The notes: generated by a model not told the origin, from the letters alone. A stretch of 64,000 nt of DNA from Corallococcus sicarius (GCF_003611735.1 NZ_RAWG01000007.1:1-64000); one strand, 5' to 3'. Shown: positions 53,815 to 63,870, counted from the stretch's first letter. A program made the numbers and translations.

Positions 53815-56800
53815 CTAGCGGCGCAGCATGCCGCGCAGCAGCTCCAGCGCCTCGGTGATGCCCTGCCAGACCTGGAGGGCCTTGATGCCCTCCCCTTCGC
53901 CCTGCACGTTGCGGCGGGCGGCGCGCTCCAGGGGCAGCAGCGCGCCCTCCACCAGCTCAATCTGCCGGCTCAGCTCCGCCGGAGTCGGGCCACTCGCCGC
54001 GCGCTGCAGGGACTCCGCCTGCGAAGGCATGGACACCGACACCGGCCGGTCCGCCAGCGCGGTGATGGCCTGGGAGAGCTGCGCCAGGTACGGCCCGAAG
54101 TCGGGGGCCTGGGCGGGCATGGGGGCATTCCTCAAGGTGGGCGGTTCGGCCTGGGCCGCCACCCGCTCCGTGAGGGCCTTGAGCAGCTGGGCCAGGTGCT
54201 TGAGGTACGGCGCCAGGTCCGTGGCCGGAGCCGCCGGGGCCGCGGGCGCCACCACCTGCACGGGGGCGGGCGTCTGCTTCGCGGCGGCCGTCTCGCGGCC
54301 CACCCGGGCCACCTCCAGGACGGCCTCGCGCAGGGCCTCCAGGTGCGGGGCCACCTCCGCCATCGGATCCACATCCGGGGCGCTGCCGGCCTGGGCCGCG
54401 GCCTGGACCACGGCGTCGCGCACCGCGCCCAGCTGCTCCTCGATGGCGCCCAGCTGCCCGGTGACGCGCGCCACGGGGTCGTCCTCCTTGCCCCCCATGC
54501 GCTTCACGCGGGCGAAGCCCTGCTTGATCTCCTCCCAGCGCTTCGCCTTCTCCGGCGTCAGGCGCCCGCGCATCTCCTGGAGCTTGAGCAGGTTCTGCTC
54601 CGCGGCGGTGGTGAGCGTCTGGGACTCGCCCTGGTAGTGGTCGTCAATGCGCCGCTCCAGCTCGTCGTCCGTCATCGCGGAGACGACCTTCTCCGCCATC
54701 TTGTTCATGTTGCGGTAGCTGCCCTGCAACTTGAACGGAGGCTCCACGCGGAAGCGCTCGTCCTGCGCGGCGGACGCGATGTACTGGAGGTTCACCTTCA
54801 GCAGCACCTGCTGCACGCGGAACAGCCGCTGGAAGACGGCGACGATCTCCTGGAGCTCCGCCGCCGCGTAGCCGTGCTTCAGCTCGCCCGCGGGCACTTC
54901 TTCGCCCTTCGCCATCCGGATGAGGCGGTGCACGTCCTGCGGGTCGCGCGTGGCCAGCGGCGCCAGCACCGGGTTGGAGGTGAGCGCGTTCTCCAGGTAG
55001 CTGAGCGAGAAGAGTTCCTCCTTGCCGTCCAGGATGTCGCCCAGGTTGTACGTGTCCGCGCGGTTGGCGAGCATGTCCGGGATGCGGAAGCGCTCGCCCG
55101 TCTCCGTGTACGGGTTGCCCGCCATCACCACGCAGAACTTCTTGCCGCGCAGATCGTACGTGCGCGTCTGGCCGTTCCAGACACCCTCCACGCGGCGCTG
55201 GCCGTCGCAGAGGGAGATGAACTTCTGGAGCAGCTCCGGATCCGTGTGCTGGATGTCGTCGAGGTAGAGCATCACGTTGTTGCCCATCTCGAAGGACAGG
55301 TTGATGCGCTCCACCTCCTGCCGCGCGGTGGCGTTGGGCGCCTCCGCCGGATCCAGCGACGTCACGGCGTGGCCCAGCGCCGGCCCGTTCACCTTCACGA
55401 AGGTGAGGCCCAGGCGGCTGGCCACGTACTCCATCAGCGTCGTCTTGCCGTAGCCCGGCGGCGACATGAGCAGCAGCATGCCCATGCGGTCCGTGCGCTT
55501 GCCCTCGCCCGCCGCGCCCAGCTGCTTGGCCAGGTTGGCGCCGATGAGCGGCAGGTACACCTCGTCGATGAGCCGGTTGCGCACGAAGCTCGTGAGCACC
55601 TTGGGCGTCAGCTCCTCCAGCCGCAGCTTGCGCCGCTCCTTGTCCAGCAGGTCGCGCAGGTACGCGCGGTAGGCCGTGTACGCGGGCACGCGCACCTGGC
55701 GGAACTCGCCCAGGCGCGACAGGAACTCGTCCAGGCGGAGCGCCAGCTTGCGGTCCTGCACGCGCGGGTGGCTGCCCAAGAGGCCCGTGGCCTCCGTGGA
55801 CGTGATGGCGCCCGCCGTCTCGCGGTCCAGCTTGCGCTCGGTGACGAGCACGACGGCGGTCTCCAGCGCGACGTAGGCCGCCTCGCCCGCGCCGCCCTCG
55901 CGCTTCGCGAGGAACGCATCCACCCACGCCCGGGCAATGCGCAGGCGCTCGGGCAGGTTCTTCTCCAGGCCCCGCAGGTCCTCGTCGAAGGCGGTGCGTG
56001 AGCCGTGCCGGTCCAGGTGCGCCAGGAAGGCCTCCTGCACCGCCAGGGCCTCGCGACTGGTGGTGAAGCGCGGGTGCTCCACCGCCAGCTCCTCCACGAG
56101 GTAGCGGCCCGCCTGCCGGCCCTCCGCGGGCGACGCCTGGAGCCCGTGTCCCTGGAGGAACGCGAGCACCCGTCCGCCCAGCTCGTCCCCCAGCGCCACC
56201 AGGTCCGACGTGGTGTCGAACGCCTCACGCAGCCGCGCGAGGCTGCGCGCGCGCCGGTGGAACACACCCCGGAGCGTCTCGTCCGGATCAAACGCCCAGT
56301 AGAGCGCGGCCCAGGCGCGCGGCCCCGGAGCGAAGCGCAGCAGGCCCGCGCCCTGGTGCAGCGCGAGCAGCTTCTCCAGGAGGGTCACCGCGTCCGCGTC
56401 GTGTACGCCGCGCTCGTAGCCTTCATCGAAGCGCTCCGCCGTATACGCGCGCACGCGCTCCAGCAACTGGCCCTGCGCGCCGGCCTCGTACAGCGCCGCC
56501 AGGGTAACCCCGCCCTTGCCCTCCTCCGCGTCCATCAGCAGGGCGGCGGCCAGGTACTCCGCGCGGTACACGTCGCGCGTCTCGGAGACGAGGTGCTGCT
56601 CCCAGAGCTCGCGGTACTTGAGCAGCTCCGGGTCCTCCAGCTTCTGCGTGTAGTCGGAGCCGGTGAGCTGCAGGTACAGCGCGCCGTCGCGCGGCACCAG
56701 CGTCAGGTCCAGGGGCTGGGTGTTGACGTGGAAGCGGTAGGGCCCCAGCTTGATGAGCCCCTCGCCGCCCTCGAACAGGTCCTGCCGGTCGCGCAGCGCG

Positions 56801-59352
56801 CGCAGGGCGTCCTGCTTCGCGGACTTCACCCGCGATACCACCTCGTCCGCGCGCACGCTGTCCTGGAGCGCGAGCAGCTGCTCCGCCAGCTGCCGCAGCT
56901 TGAGGATCATCGCGTCGGACGCGAAGTAGGCGTTGAGTTCGTCGTCCGACTTGAACGACTTCGCCCGCCGCTGCACGCCCTGGAGGATGCGCTCCGCGGC
57001 GCTGAAGAGGCCGGACGCGCGGCGCTGGCGCTCGTCCACCAGCGACTGCTTGCGCGCGCCAAAGGCCTCCAGCAGCTCCTCGCGCTTGACGGTGATCTGC
57101 CCGAGGAACTCGTCGAACTCGCCGAAGCGGCCCTCCAGCTCCTCCAGCATCACGGTGAGCCGCGACAGCCCCTCGTCGCACTTCTCCGGCGAGTCCGCCT
57201 GCGACAGCGCGTTCTCGATGCTCTGGCCCAGCAGCTTGAACTGCGCGCCGAACTCCGCGCGCTTCTCCCTGCTGCTCAGCTCCTTGCGCCGCGCCTGGAG
57301 CCCCGCGCGCACGCGGTTCAAGCGGCTGAACAGCTCGGAGATGCCCTCCAGGATGCGCGCTCGCGCCAGGGGGTCGCCCACCTGGAGCGCGCCCACCACC
57401 TCGGCCAGCACCTCCAGGCCCTGGCCGGTGCGCTCCACGTCCTCCGCCAGCGGCGCCAGCTCCGCCGTCGTCGTCACCGGCTCCAGCCGCGTCAGCAGGT
57501 CGTCCAGCCGGGTGGCCAGCGGCTGCAGCGCCTCCCCCTTCTGGAGGAAGTCCACGGCCGCGCTGCTCACGGCGTCGGACGCGGCCACCACCGCCTGCTC
57601 CAGGGCGTCCAGGCGCCCCAGGTCCATGTAGCGGACGTCCTTCAGGGTGATGAGGTGTCCGCGGTGCCGGCGCAGGTCCGCCAGCGCCCGCATGAAGCCC
57701 TCGGCGTCCGTGAGCCCCTCCGGCTGGGCCTGGAGCAGCAGCGTGTCCTGCGCTTGCGTGGACTGAGCGAGCGACTCCTCGGCGCGCTTGCGCATCGCGA
57801 GGACCTTCTCGAACTCATCGATGATGAGCTCGGAGGTGCGCCGCAAGAGTTCAATGGGCTCCTGGAGCCCGACCTCCGCGTGGCCCAGCCAGTAGTACGC
57901 GTCCAGGGCCCGCGTGGCCGCGGAGACCAGGTCCTCGTAGGTGCGGCGGGTGGGCTTGTCCGTCTTCGCCACGCGCGGCAGCGTCAGCGCGTCGCTGATG
58001 CCGCGCACCAGCTCCGCGTTGCCCACCTTGCCCAGGTAGCCGGGCGCGGGCGGCAGTTGCGCGGCGTGCTCGTCGGAGACGAACGGCGTCTGCCACACCT
58101 GCATGGGGTGCACGCGCGTGGGCTCCTGCGACGTGGCGCGGAACACCACCAGCCCACCGTCCGCGAAGAGGCTCATGCCGTGGGACACGAGCGGCGTCTG
58201 CACCTCCTTGCGCACCAGGTTGTACGGGAACAGCACGTAGCTGCCCTCGTCCCGGCGGTGGAAGACGTAGAGCACGTCCTCCCCGTTGGGCGAGCGCACC
58301 GCCTGGTGGAACTCCATCCCGTCCGACGCGCCGTCGAAGACCTTGTAGTCGCCCGTCTGGAGGTAGTAGCCGCCGGGGAAGACGATGCCCTGGTCCTCGG
58401 GCAGCCGCACGCACGACTGGCCGATGGCGTCGATGCGCACCACGTGCTGGGTGCGCGCGTTGAAGACGAGGTAGCGGTGCGCCTTCTCCCGGAACGGCAG
58501 CACGCGCAGCAGGATGAGGCCGCCCACCTGCGTCCAGGCGAACTCCGCGTCGTCCAGCGACTGGTCCGGATCCTCCACCGGCTCGCTGTAGATGCCCATG
58601 CCGGTGGCGGTGTTGTCCTCGACCTTGATGGTGAGGTCGCCCTTCACCGTCTCCACGAAGACCTGATCCAACACGTTGACGTGGGGGTGCTGGCCCAGCA
58701 CGTACCGCTCGCGCGTGGCCACCGTCCACTCGAAGTCGTGCGACGGCGGGTAGACGTGGTCGCGCTCTCCCTGGTTGTCCACGTAGGTGGCGCGGCCCTC
58801 CACGTCCACGTTGAAGCGGAAGACCTTGAGGTCGCGCGCGGACTGGCCCGTCTGGAACACCGCCAAGAGGCGCGAGTCGCGCCTTCGCAGCTGCAACAGC
58901 TTCGCGTCCTTGTAGTACTTGTACAGCTCTCCGAAGTCCTTCACGAACCGGGGGTCCGCGAGGAAGCCGCCGGCCTCCGTGGAAGGCACGGCGGACAAGT
59001 CGAAGCCCTCGGCCGTCTTCTCGAAGCGGTGCAGCGAGAAGACGTCCGAAACGACGGTCTCCTTCTTCAGGCCGATGAAGACGTTGTAGCCGAAGAGGAG
59101 GTACTTCCCGACGCTGACGATGTCGCGCGGGACGCAGTTGTTCTCCGTGCGCACCCGCTCGTTGCCGATGACGGTGAGTTCCGTGCCGCCGAACAACGCC
59201 TTGCGCCGCCCGTTGAGGTCGTTCGCGCGGGTCGCCAGCGCGTCCGCCTGGGAGTGCAGGCGCGCACGGATGACCTCGTAGCTGCCGCCCTCCAGCGTCG
59301 CCTCGCCCCCGGGCACAGGGGTGCCCGGGGTCTTTCCACCGTCAGTCGCCAT
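53815..59352 (-). CDS. Giant DUF3686/AAA ATPase (DNA-repair-ATPase type), 1845 aa
   Basis: Residues about 30-480 resemble the DUF3686 region of putative DNA-repair ATPases (GGTELTVIGNERVRTENNCV; DIVSVGKYLLFGYNVFIG). A long coiled-coil centre follows (about 560-900). The AAA domain lies at about 1250-1520: Walker A SPPGYGKTT near 1297, Walker B NVMLYLDDIQH near 1360, and a sensor-like VVMAGNPYTETGERF. The C-terminal part is a further coiled coil with Pro/Ala linkers. No helicase or nuclease motif is visible, so a direct DNA-repair role is not shown. It begins 20 bases after the flotillin gene, in one operon. The product may act as a membrane-associated motor. Confidence 0.88.
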   Translation of the reverse strand: MATDGGKTPGTPVPGGEATLEGGSYEVIRARLHSQADALATRANDLNGRRKALFGGTELTVIGNERVRTENNCVPRDIVSVGKYLLFGYNVFIGLKKETVVSDVFSLHRFEKTAEGFDLSAVPSTEAGGFLADPRFVKDFGELYKYYKDAKLLQLRRRDSRLLAVFQTGQSARDLKVFRFNVDVEGRATYVDNQGERDHVYPPSHDFEWTVATRERYVLGQHPHVNVLDQVFVETVKGDLTIKVEDNTATGMGIYSEPVEDPDQSLDDAEFAWTQVGGLILLRVLPFREKAHRYLVFNARTQHVVRIDAIGQSCVRLPEDQGIVFPGGYYLQTGDYKVFDGASDGMEFHQAVRSPNGEDVLYVFHRRDEGSYVLFPYNLVRKEVQTPLVSHGMSLFADGGLVVFRATSQEPTRVHPMQVWQTPFVSDEHAAQLPPAPGYLGKVGNAELVRGISDALTLPRVAKTDKPTRRTYEDLVSAATRALDAYYWLGHAEVGLQEPIELLRRTSELIIDEFEKVLAMRKRAEESLAQSTQAQDTLLLQAQPEGLTDAEGFMRALADLRRHRGHLITLKDVRYMDLGRLDALEQAVVAASDAVSSAAVDFLQKGEALQPLATRLDDLLTRLEPVTTTAELAPLAEDVERTGQGLEVLAEVVGALQVGDPLARARILEGISELFSRLNRVRAGLQARRKELSSREKRAEFGAQFKLLGQSIENALSQADSPEKCDEGLSRLTVMLEELEGRFGEFDEFLGQITVKREELLEAFGARKQSLVDERQRRASGLFSAAERILQGVQRRAKSFKSDDELNAYFASDAMILKLRQLAEQLLALQDSVRADEVVSRVKSAKQDALRALRDRQDLFEGGEGLIKLGPYRFHVNTQPLDLTLVPRDGALYLQLTGSDYTQKLEDPELLKYRELWEQHLVSETRDVYRAEYLAAALLMDAEEGKGGVTLAALYEAGAQGQLLERVRAYTAERFDEGYERGVHDADAVTLLEKLLALHQGAGLLRFAPGPRAWAALYWAFDPDETLRGVFHRRARSLARLREAFDTTSDLVALGDELGGRVLAFLQGHGLQASPAEGRQAGRYLVEELAVEHPRFTTSREALAVQEAFLAHLDRHGSRTAFDEDLRGLEKNLPERLRIARAWVDAFLAKREGGAGEAAYVALETAVVLVTERKLDRETAGAITSTEATGLLGSHPRVQDRKLALRLDEFLSRLGEFRQVRVPAYTAYRAYLRDLLDKERRKLRLEELTPKVLTSFVRNRLIDEVYLPLIGANLAKQLGAAGEGKRTDRMGMLLLMSPPGYGKTTLMEYVASRLGLTFVKVNGPALGHAVTSLDPAEAPNATARQEVERINLSFEMGNNVMLYLDDIQHTDPELLQKFISLCDGQRRVEGVWNGQTRTYDLRGKKFCVVMAGNPYTETGERFRIPDMLANRADTYNLGDILDGKEELFSLSYLENALTSNPVLAPLATRDPQDVHRLIRMAKGEEVPAGELKHGYAAAELQEIVAVFQRLFRVQQVLLKVNLQYIASAAQDERFRVEPPFKLQGSYRNMNKMAEKVVSAMTDDELERRIDDHYQGESQTLTTAAEQNLLKLQEMRGRLTPEKAKRWEEIKQGFARVKRMGGKEDDPVARVTGQLGAIEEQLGAVRDAVVQAAAQAGSAPDVDPMAEVAPHLEALREAVLEVARVGRETAAAKQTPAPVQVVAPAAPAAPATDLAPYLKHLAQLLKALTERVAAQAEPPTLRNAPMPAQAPDFGPYLAQLSQAITALADRPVSVSMPSQAESLQRAASGPTPAELSRQIELVEGALLPLERAARRNVQGEGEGIKALQVWQGITEALELLRGMLRR

Positions 59353-59372
59353 GGCTGTTCATCCCCCTGCTT

Positions 59373-61532
59373 TCAGCCCTGCTTTTCGAGGAGGGCCGCG
59401 GCCTCCGTCTGCACCAGCGCCTTGATGCCGGCGGCGGTGGAGGCGGTGGGGTTGACGGACATCCGGTTGAGCAGCGCGGCGACGGCCAGGTTCTGCGCGT
59501 CGTTGGTGAGGCCCGGCTTGGAGAGGATCTCCTTCAGGTCCGCCGGCAGGTCCTTCTCACCGTTGAGGTAGCCGCCGAGCGCCTTCTTCAGCGCCTCGCC
59601 GTGATCCAGCGCGCCGTCCACCGAGCTGCCGAAGGACACGGCCTTGATGAAGTTCTCGAAGAACTTCCCGTCGCCGCCGACGATCTGGAACTTCGCGTTG
59701 CTGAACGCCTGGGCCAGCACGGAGGCCTGGGCCTGCGCGATGTCCTTGCGCACGTTGATGGCCGCCAGCTCCACGTCGCGCTCCTTGTTGAGGCGCAGGC
59801 GGTACTCCTCATGCTCGCGACCCACGCCGTCCAGGGCCTTCATCGCCGTGGCCTTCTCCGACAGGCCCCGCGCCTCGGCCATCAGCTTCTCCTGGATGGC
59901 GGCGGCCTCGGCGAGCAGCTTCTCACGCATGGCGAACGCCTCCGCCTCGCCGCGCTTGTGGATGGCGCCGGCTTCCGCCTCCTGCACGCGGGCCTGGGCC
60001 ATGCCCTTCTCTTCCATGCCGGACGCCTCGGCGAGCAGCTTCTCGCGCGTCGCGGAGGCCTGCGCCTGGCCCTGCTTCTGGATGACGGAGGCCTCGGCCT
60101 CCTTCACGCGCACCTGCGCCATGCCCAGCTTCTCCGTGGCGACCGCGTCCGCTTCCCGCACGCGCACGTTGGCGAGCCCCGCGGCGGCGGACTCGGCCTG
60201 GATGCCCTCGGCCAGGCGCATCTTCGCCTTCGCGGACTTGTCCGCGGCCTCCAGGTCCGCCTCCGCCAGGGTCAGCTTCTCCTTGGCGAGGAAGACGGCG
60301 ATCTTCGCGCTCGCGTCCGCGGCCTGGATGTCCTTGACGGACGCCTCTTCCGCGTGGCCCTGGGCGGCGATGATGAGCGCGTCCTTGTTGCGACGGGCCT
60401 CCGACGTCACGCGCAGGTCCTTGATGTTCTCCTCTTCCTGGGCGACGGTCTTCTCCACCGCGATGCGCGCGCGCACCACGTCGGCGATGGCCTTCTTCTC
60501 GCCTTCCAGCGCCTTCTCCTTGGAGATGCGCTGCAGCTCCGTCTCACGCTCGCGGTTGATGGCTTCCAGGGCGCGGTCCTTCTCCACGCGCTCGGTCTCC
60601 ACGCCCACCACGCGCTCGCGGTTCTTCTGCGCCACCTGCACCTGGCGCGTCTTGTTCTCCTCGTTGATGGCGATCTCTTCTTCCGCCTTGATGCGCGCGA
60701 GCTGCGCCTTGGCGAACTCCTCGCTCTTCACGCGGTCGGCCTCGGCCGTCTCGCGCGCCTGGATGCTGTCGATCTCCCGGCGCTGCTTGGCGGCGGCCTC
60801 TTCACGCTGACGCTGCAGGGCGAAGATGGCCTCGTCGGCTTCCACGTCCCGCTTCGTCACGGCCATGCGCTCGGACTGGCGCAGCTCGTTGGTGAAGACG
60901 TTCTGCTCGGTGGTCAGCTGGGTGATCTTCCGGATGCCCTGGGCGTCCAGGATGTTGTCCTTGTCGAGCATCTCCACCGGGGTCTGCTCGAGGAAGTCGA
61001 TGGCGCAGTCCTCCAGCATGTAGCCGTTGAGGTCGCGGCCGATGGTGCCCACCACCTTGTCCTTGATCTCATCGCGCTTGGTGTAGAGCTCCTCGAAGTC
61101 GAAGCTCTTGCCCACCGTCTTGAGGGCCTCGGAGAACTTGGCCTCGAAGAGGTTCTCCAGCGTCTCCTGGTCGCTCGCGCGCACACAGCCGATGGACTGG
61201 GCGACCTTGAGCACGTCCTCGCGGGTCTTGTTCACGCGCACGAAGAAGGTGACCTTGATGTCCGCGCGGATGTTGTCCTGGCAGATGAGGCCTTCCTTGC
61301 CGCGGCGGTCGATTTCGACCGTCTTCAGCGAGATGTCCATCACCTCCGCGCGGTGGACGATGGGGAGGACGACCGCGCCGGTGAACGTCACCGTGGGCTC
61401 GTTCTTCATCGTGTTGACGATGAGCACCTTGCCCTGATCCACCTGGCGGTAGAACTTCGCCACGCTGACGAAGATGCCGAAGAGGATGATGATGCCGCCG
61501 CCGATGATTGCTGCCAGGCTGATGGGATCCAT
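59373..61532 (-). CDS. Flotillin-family SPFH protein (YqiK-like), 719 aa
   Basis: The start is the ATG of MDPISLAAIIGGGIIILFG, which forms the membrane anchor at the N-terminus. The SPFH domain follows (about 30-230, KVLIVNTMKNEPTVTF, ADIKVTFFVRVNKTREDVL, NGYMLEDCAIDFLEQTP). A very long charged coiled coil with repeated AEA-type heptads (about 250-600, for example AEAFAMREKLLAEAAAIQEK) ends in a compact C-terminal domain. Flotillins organise membrane microdomains. In E. coli the YqiK flotillin is paired with the OB-fold protein YqiJ, and the same pairing is seen here with the upstream gene, 135 bases away. Confidence 0.94.
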   Translation of the reverse strand: MDPISLAAIIGGGIIILFGIFVSVAKFYRQVDQGKVLIVNTMKNEPTVTFTGAVVLPIVHRAEVMDISLKTVEIDRRGKEGLICQDNIRADIKVTFFVRVNKTREDVLKVAQSIGCVRASDQETLENLFEAKFSEALKTVGKSFDFEELYTKRDEIKDKVVGTIGRDLNGYMLEDCAIDFLEQTPVEMLDKDNILDAQGIRKITQLTTEQNVFTNELRQSERMAVTKRDVEADEAIFALQRQREEAAAKQRREIDSIQARETAEADRVKSEEFAKAQLARIKAEEEIAINEENKTRQVQVAQKNRERVVGVETERVEKDRALEAINRERETELQRISKEKALEGEKKAIADVVRARIAVEKTVAQEEENIKDLRVTSEARRNKDALIIAAQGHAEEASVKDIQAADASAKIAVFLAKEKLTLAEADLEAADKSAKAKMRLAEGIQAESAAAGLANVRVREADAVATEKLGMAQVRVKEAEASVIQKQGQAQASATREKLLAEASGMEEKGMAQARVQEAEAGAIHKRGEAEAFAMREKLLAEAAAIQEKLMAEARGLSEKATAMKALDGVGREHEEYRLRLNKERDVELAAINVRKDIAQAQASVLAQAFSNAKFQIVGGDGKFFENFIKAVSFGSSVDGALDHGEALKKALGGYLNGEKDLPADLKEILSKPGLTNDAQNLAVAALLNRMSVNPTASTAAGIKALVQTEAAALLEKQG

Positions 61533-61667
61533 GGCCTTCCTGTGAAGTCGTTGGGCGGGCCTTGTTCCAAGCACTCGGGGTCCCCCGCGAAAGCCACCCG
61601 GTACCGATTGCCGCGTCCGCCCGGAAGGTCCGGGGGACGCCAATGATCAAAGATTCAAAGGCTCAAT

Positions 61668-62537
61668 TCATCGCTGCGAGCGGGCCCGGGCGACGGCCGC
61701 TGCCTTGAGCGGATCCCGCAGCTGCTCCATTTCCTGGGGCAGGAGCCAGTCCACCGGCTCCACCTCGTACACGCCGCGCTCGGCGTCGTAGCCGAGGATC
61801 AACGCCGGCTCGCCGCGCTTGAGCTGGTTGGGCTTTTCGCAGACGACGTTGAGGATGAGGCCCGCGGCCCCATCGTTGAAGGTCGCGTGCCCGCTGCGGC
61901 CCGTCACGCTGCCGCTGGAGATGTTGCACACGCGGCCCATCAGGGCTTCGCGGCCCGGGGCGCGCTTGGCGATGAAGATGGGGCGCAGGGGGCGCACCGC
62001 GAGCCCGCCCACCACCGTGCCCGCGAAGGCGCAGCCCAGGCCCAGGCCCGTGCTGACGAGCCACGAGGGCAGCATGGAGAGCGCGGCGTGCACCGGCAGC
62101 ACGCTCACGAGCGACAGCGACCAGGACAGGAACACCACCAGGCTCGCCGACACCGTGATGGGGATGCCGCCGAAGCCCAGCAACGACATCAGCCCGGTGG
62201 CCGCCTCCGCGTCGTGCAGGTGCGAGTGGCCGTGGCCATGTCCGGCGACGGCCTTCGCGCCGCCCTCCAGCAGTCCGGAGGTCGCCTTGGCGCCGCCCTC
62301 GAAGGCACCGCTCACGGCCTTCGCGCCACCCTCGAACGCACCGCTGACAGCCTTGGCGCCGCCCTCGAAGGCACCGCTCACGGCCTTCGCGCCGCCCTCC
62401 AGGTCCAGGTCGCCGTCGAGCACGTCGATCCCCACCGCGCCGATGATGACGCACAGCCAGTAGGCCAGCGTCACCCCGAGCAGGATGGTGAAGAGCGCGG
62501 TCGGAAACGCCAGGAGGGCGTCAAGGAAGGTCGTCAT
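61668..62537 (-). CDS. OB-fold inner-membrane protein (YqiJ-like) with an 11-residue repeat insert, 289 aa
   Basis: Starts at MTTFLDALLAFPTALFTILL. The N-terminal membrane helix and a later pair (GIPITVSASLVVFLSWSLSL, LVSTGLGLGCAFAGTVVGGL) anchor the protein; the C-terminus is an OB-fold (GREALMGRVCNISSGSVTGR, GEPALILGYDAERGVYEVEP), as in YqiJ/NfeD-type flotillin partners. After the first helix there is an insert of five 11-residue units (GGAKAVSGAFE three times, GGAKATSGLLE, GGAKAVAGHGH) ending in a His-rich stretch GHGHGHSHLHD. The repeats have an 11/3 period that suits an amphipathic membrane-lying helix. Confidence 0.85.
   Translation of the reverse strand: MTTFLDALLAFPTALFTILLGVTLAYWLCVIIGAVGIDVLDGDLDLEGGAKAVSGAFEGGAKAVSGAFEGGAKAVSGAFEGGAKATSGLLEGGAKAVAGHGHGHSHLHDAEAATGLMSLLGFGGIPITVSASLVVFLSWSLSLVSVLPVHAALSMLPSWLVSTGLGLGCAFAGTVVGGLAVRPLRPIFIAKRAPGREALMGRVCNISSGSVTGRSGHATFNDGAAGLILNVVCEKPNQLKRGEPALILGYDAERGVYEVEPVDWLLPQEMEQLRDPLKAAAVARARSQR
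62247..62400 (-). repeat. 33-bp tandem repeats inside the OB-fold gene
   Basis: Between four and five units of 33 bases (on the plus strand GCCTTSGCGCCRCCCTCGAA-like, then GGCACCGCTCAC) encode the 11-residue repeats. Units differ by a few third-position changes, so the array is a few generations old and prone to length change. Confidence 0.9.
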
Positions 62538-62730
62538 GCCTCGGGAATACTTTCGGGTGGGTGTTGAGCGGCAGTCTAAACGACTGCACCTCCAACCGAA
62601 AATGCCACCCGGGGCTTTTCCGCCTGCCTGCTGTGCGTGCCTCCAGGTACCGAGCGGCTTGCCGGCCGCAAGTGGGCTGCGCACTACAGGGTGAGCCCAG
62701 GCGTCCAGGCGTCCTGGCACCCGGCACTGG

Positions 62731-63870
62731 ATGACAGCCATGACCTCGCACCTCGCCGTAGCGGACACCGAGCCCAGCCTGCCTCCAGGCCGCCGGAGCG
62801 CCCGGGGCCTGACGCAACTGGAGCGCCTGCGCCGGGACGGCCACCGGCGGCTGGGGACGATGAAGCGGGGCTTCCGCTACGTGGATGCGACGGGCCGCCC
62901 GGTGTCCGCGGCGGAGCGGGAGTGCATCGAGGCCCTGCGGCTGCCCCCGGCGTGGACGGAGGTGGCCATCGCGCCGAAGGCGTCCGCGCGGCTCCAGGCG
63001 GTGGGCCGGGACGGGGCGGGCCGCTGGCAGTACCGCTACAGCGAGGCGCACACGCAGCGGCAGCAGGACGTGAAGTTCCAGCGCATCGTGAGCTTCGCGC
63101 GCGCGTTGCCGAAGATGCGGCGGCGGGTGAACACGGATCTGCGCAAGCGGGGGCTGGGCCGGGAGCGGGTGCTCGCGGGCATGCTGCGCATCCTGGGAAC
63201 GTGCTTCATCCGTCCGGGCAGCGAGCGCTACGCGGAGGAGCACGGCAGCATCGGGCTGGCCACACTGCGGGCCCGCCACGTGAAGGTGACGGGCGACACG
63301 GTCGTGTTCGACTACCCGGGCAAGTCGGGCGTGCGCCAGCACCGGGAGCTGAAGGACCGGCGCGTGGCCACGCTCGTGCGGCAGCTGCTGAAGGTGCCCG
63401 GGCGCGACGTCTTCAAGTTCGTGCTGGACGACGGCGCGGTGGTCGACGTGCGGCGCCGGCACCTCAACGAATACATCCAGGAGGTGATGGGGCCCGGCTA
63501 CAGCGCCAAGGACTTCCGCACCTGGGCCGGCACGCTCATCTGCGCCTGCGCGCTGGCGCGGACCCGTGCGTCCCTGAAGGGCGAGGAGGATTGCTGCCCT
63601 CGGAAGAAGAAGACGGTGCTCAAGAAGAGCATGGTGTCCGCGGTGCGCGAGGCCTCCGAACACCTGGGCAACACGCCCGCCGTGGCGAGGGCGTCGTACA
63701 TCTACCCGTCGGTGCTCGCCCTCTTCGAGCGGGGCCAGGTGGTGGACCGCTACTTCAAGTCCGTGGACGAACTGGCGGCACACGCGGGCGAGGGCATGCA
63801 CTGCTCGGAGAAGGCGCTGCTGCACATGCTGGGCAGGCCGCGCGGCGCCTCGAAGCAGGCCGCCGTGTAG
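62731..63870 (+). CDS. DNA topoisomerase IB, 379 aa
   Basis: Relaxes supercoils through a 3'-phosphotyrosine intermediate, without ATP. The N-terminal domain (GFRYVDATGRPVSAAERECI; AWTEVAIAPKASARLQAVGR) and catalytic domain are both complete: LGTCFIRPGSERYAEEHGS, DYPGKSGVRQHRELKDRRV, DFRTWAGTLICACAL (Arg), and VARASYIYPSVLALF with the nucleophile Tyr. The start is at 62731 or nine bases later. It stands alone, divergent from the OB-fold/flotillin operon with about 190 bases between them. Confidence 0.95.
   Translation: MTAMTSHLAVADTEPSLPPGRRSARGLTQLERLRRDGHRRLGTMKRGFRYVDATGRPVSAAERECIEALRLPPAWTEVAIAPKASARLQAVGRDGAGRWQYRYSEAHTQRQQDVKFQRIVSFARALPKMRRRVNTDLRKRGLGRERVLAGMLRILGTCFIRPGSERYAEEHGSIGLATLRARHVKVTGDTVVFDYPGKSGVRQHRELKDRRVATLVRQLLKVPGRDVFKFVLDDGAVVDVRRRHLNEYIQEVMGPGYSAKDFRTWAGTLICACALARTRASLKGEEDCCPRKKKTVLKKSMVSAVREASEHLGNTPAVARASYIYPSVLALFERGQVVDRYFKSVDELAAHAGEGMHCSEKALLHMLGRPRGASKQAAV

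Noticed and set aside
56005..61646. Very long plus-strand frames (56005-59571 and 59601-61646)
   Set aside because: Antisense to the giant ATPase and the flotillin, both of which have clear domain motifs; the plus-strand translations show no motif and biased composition.
62247..62400. CRISPR-like array
   Set aside because: Units are contiguous 33-mers without spacers and encode an in-frame 11-residue repeat.
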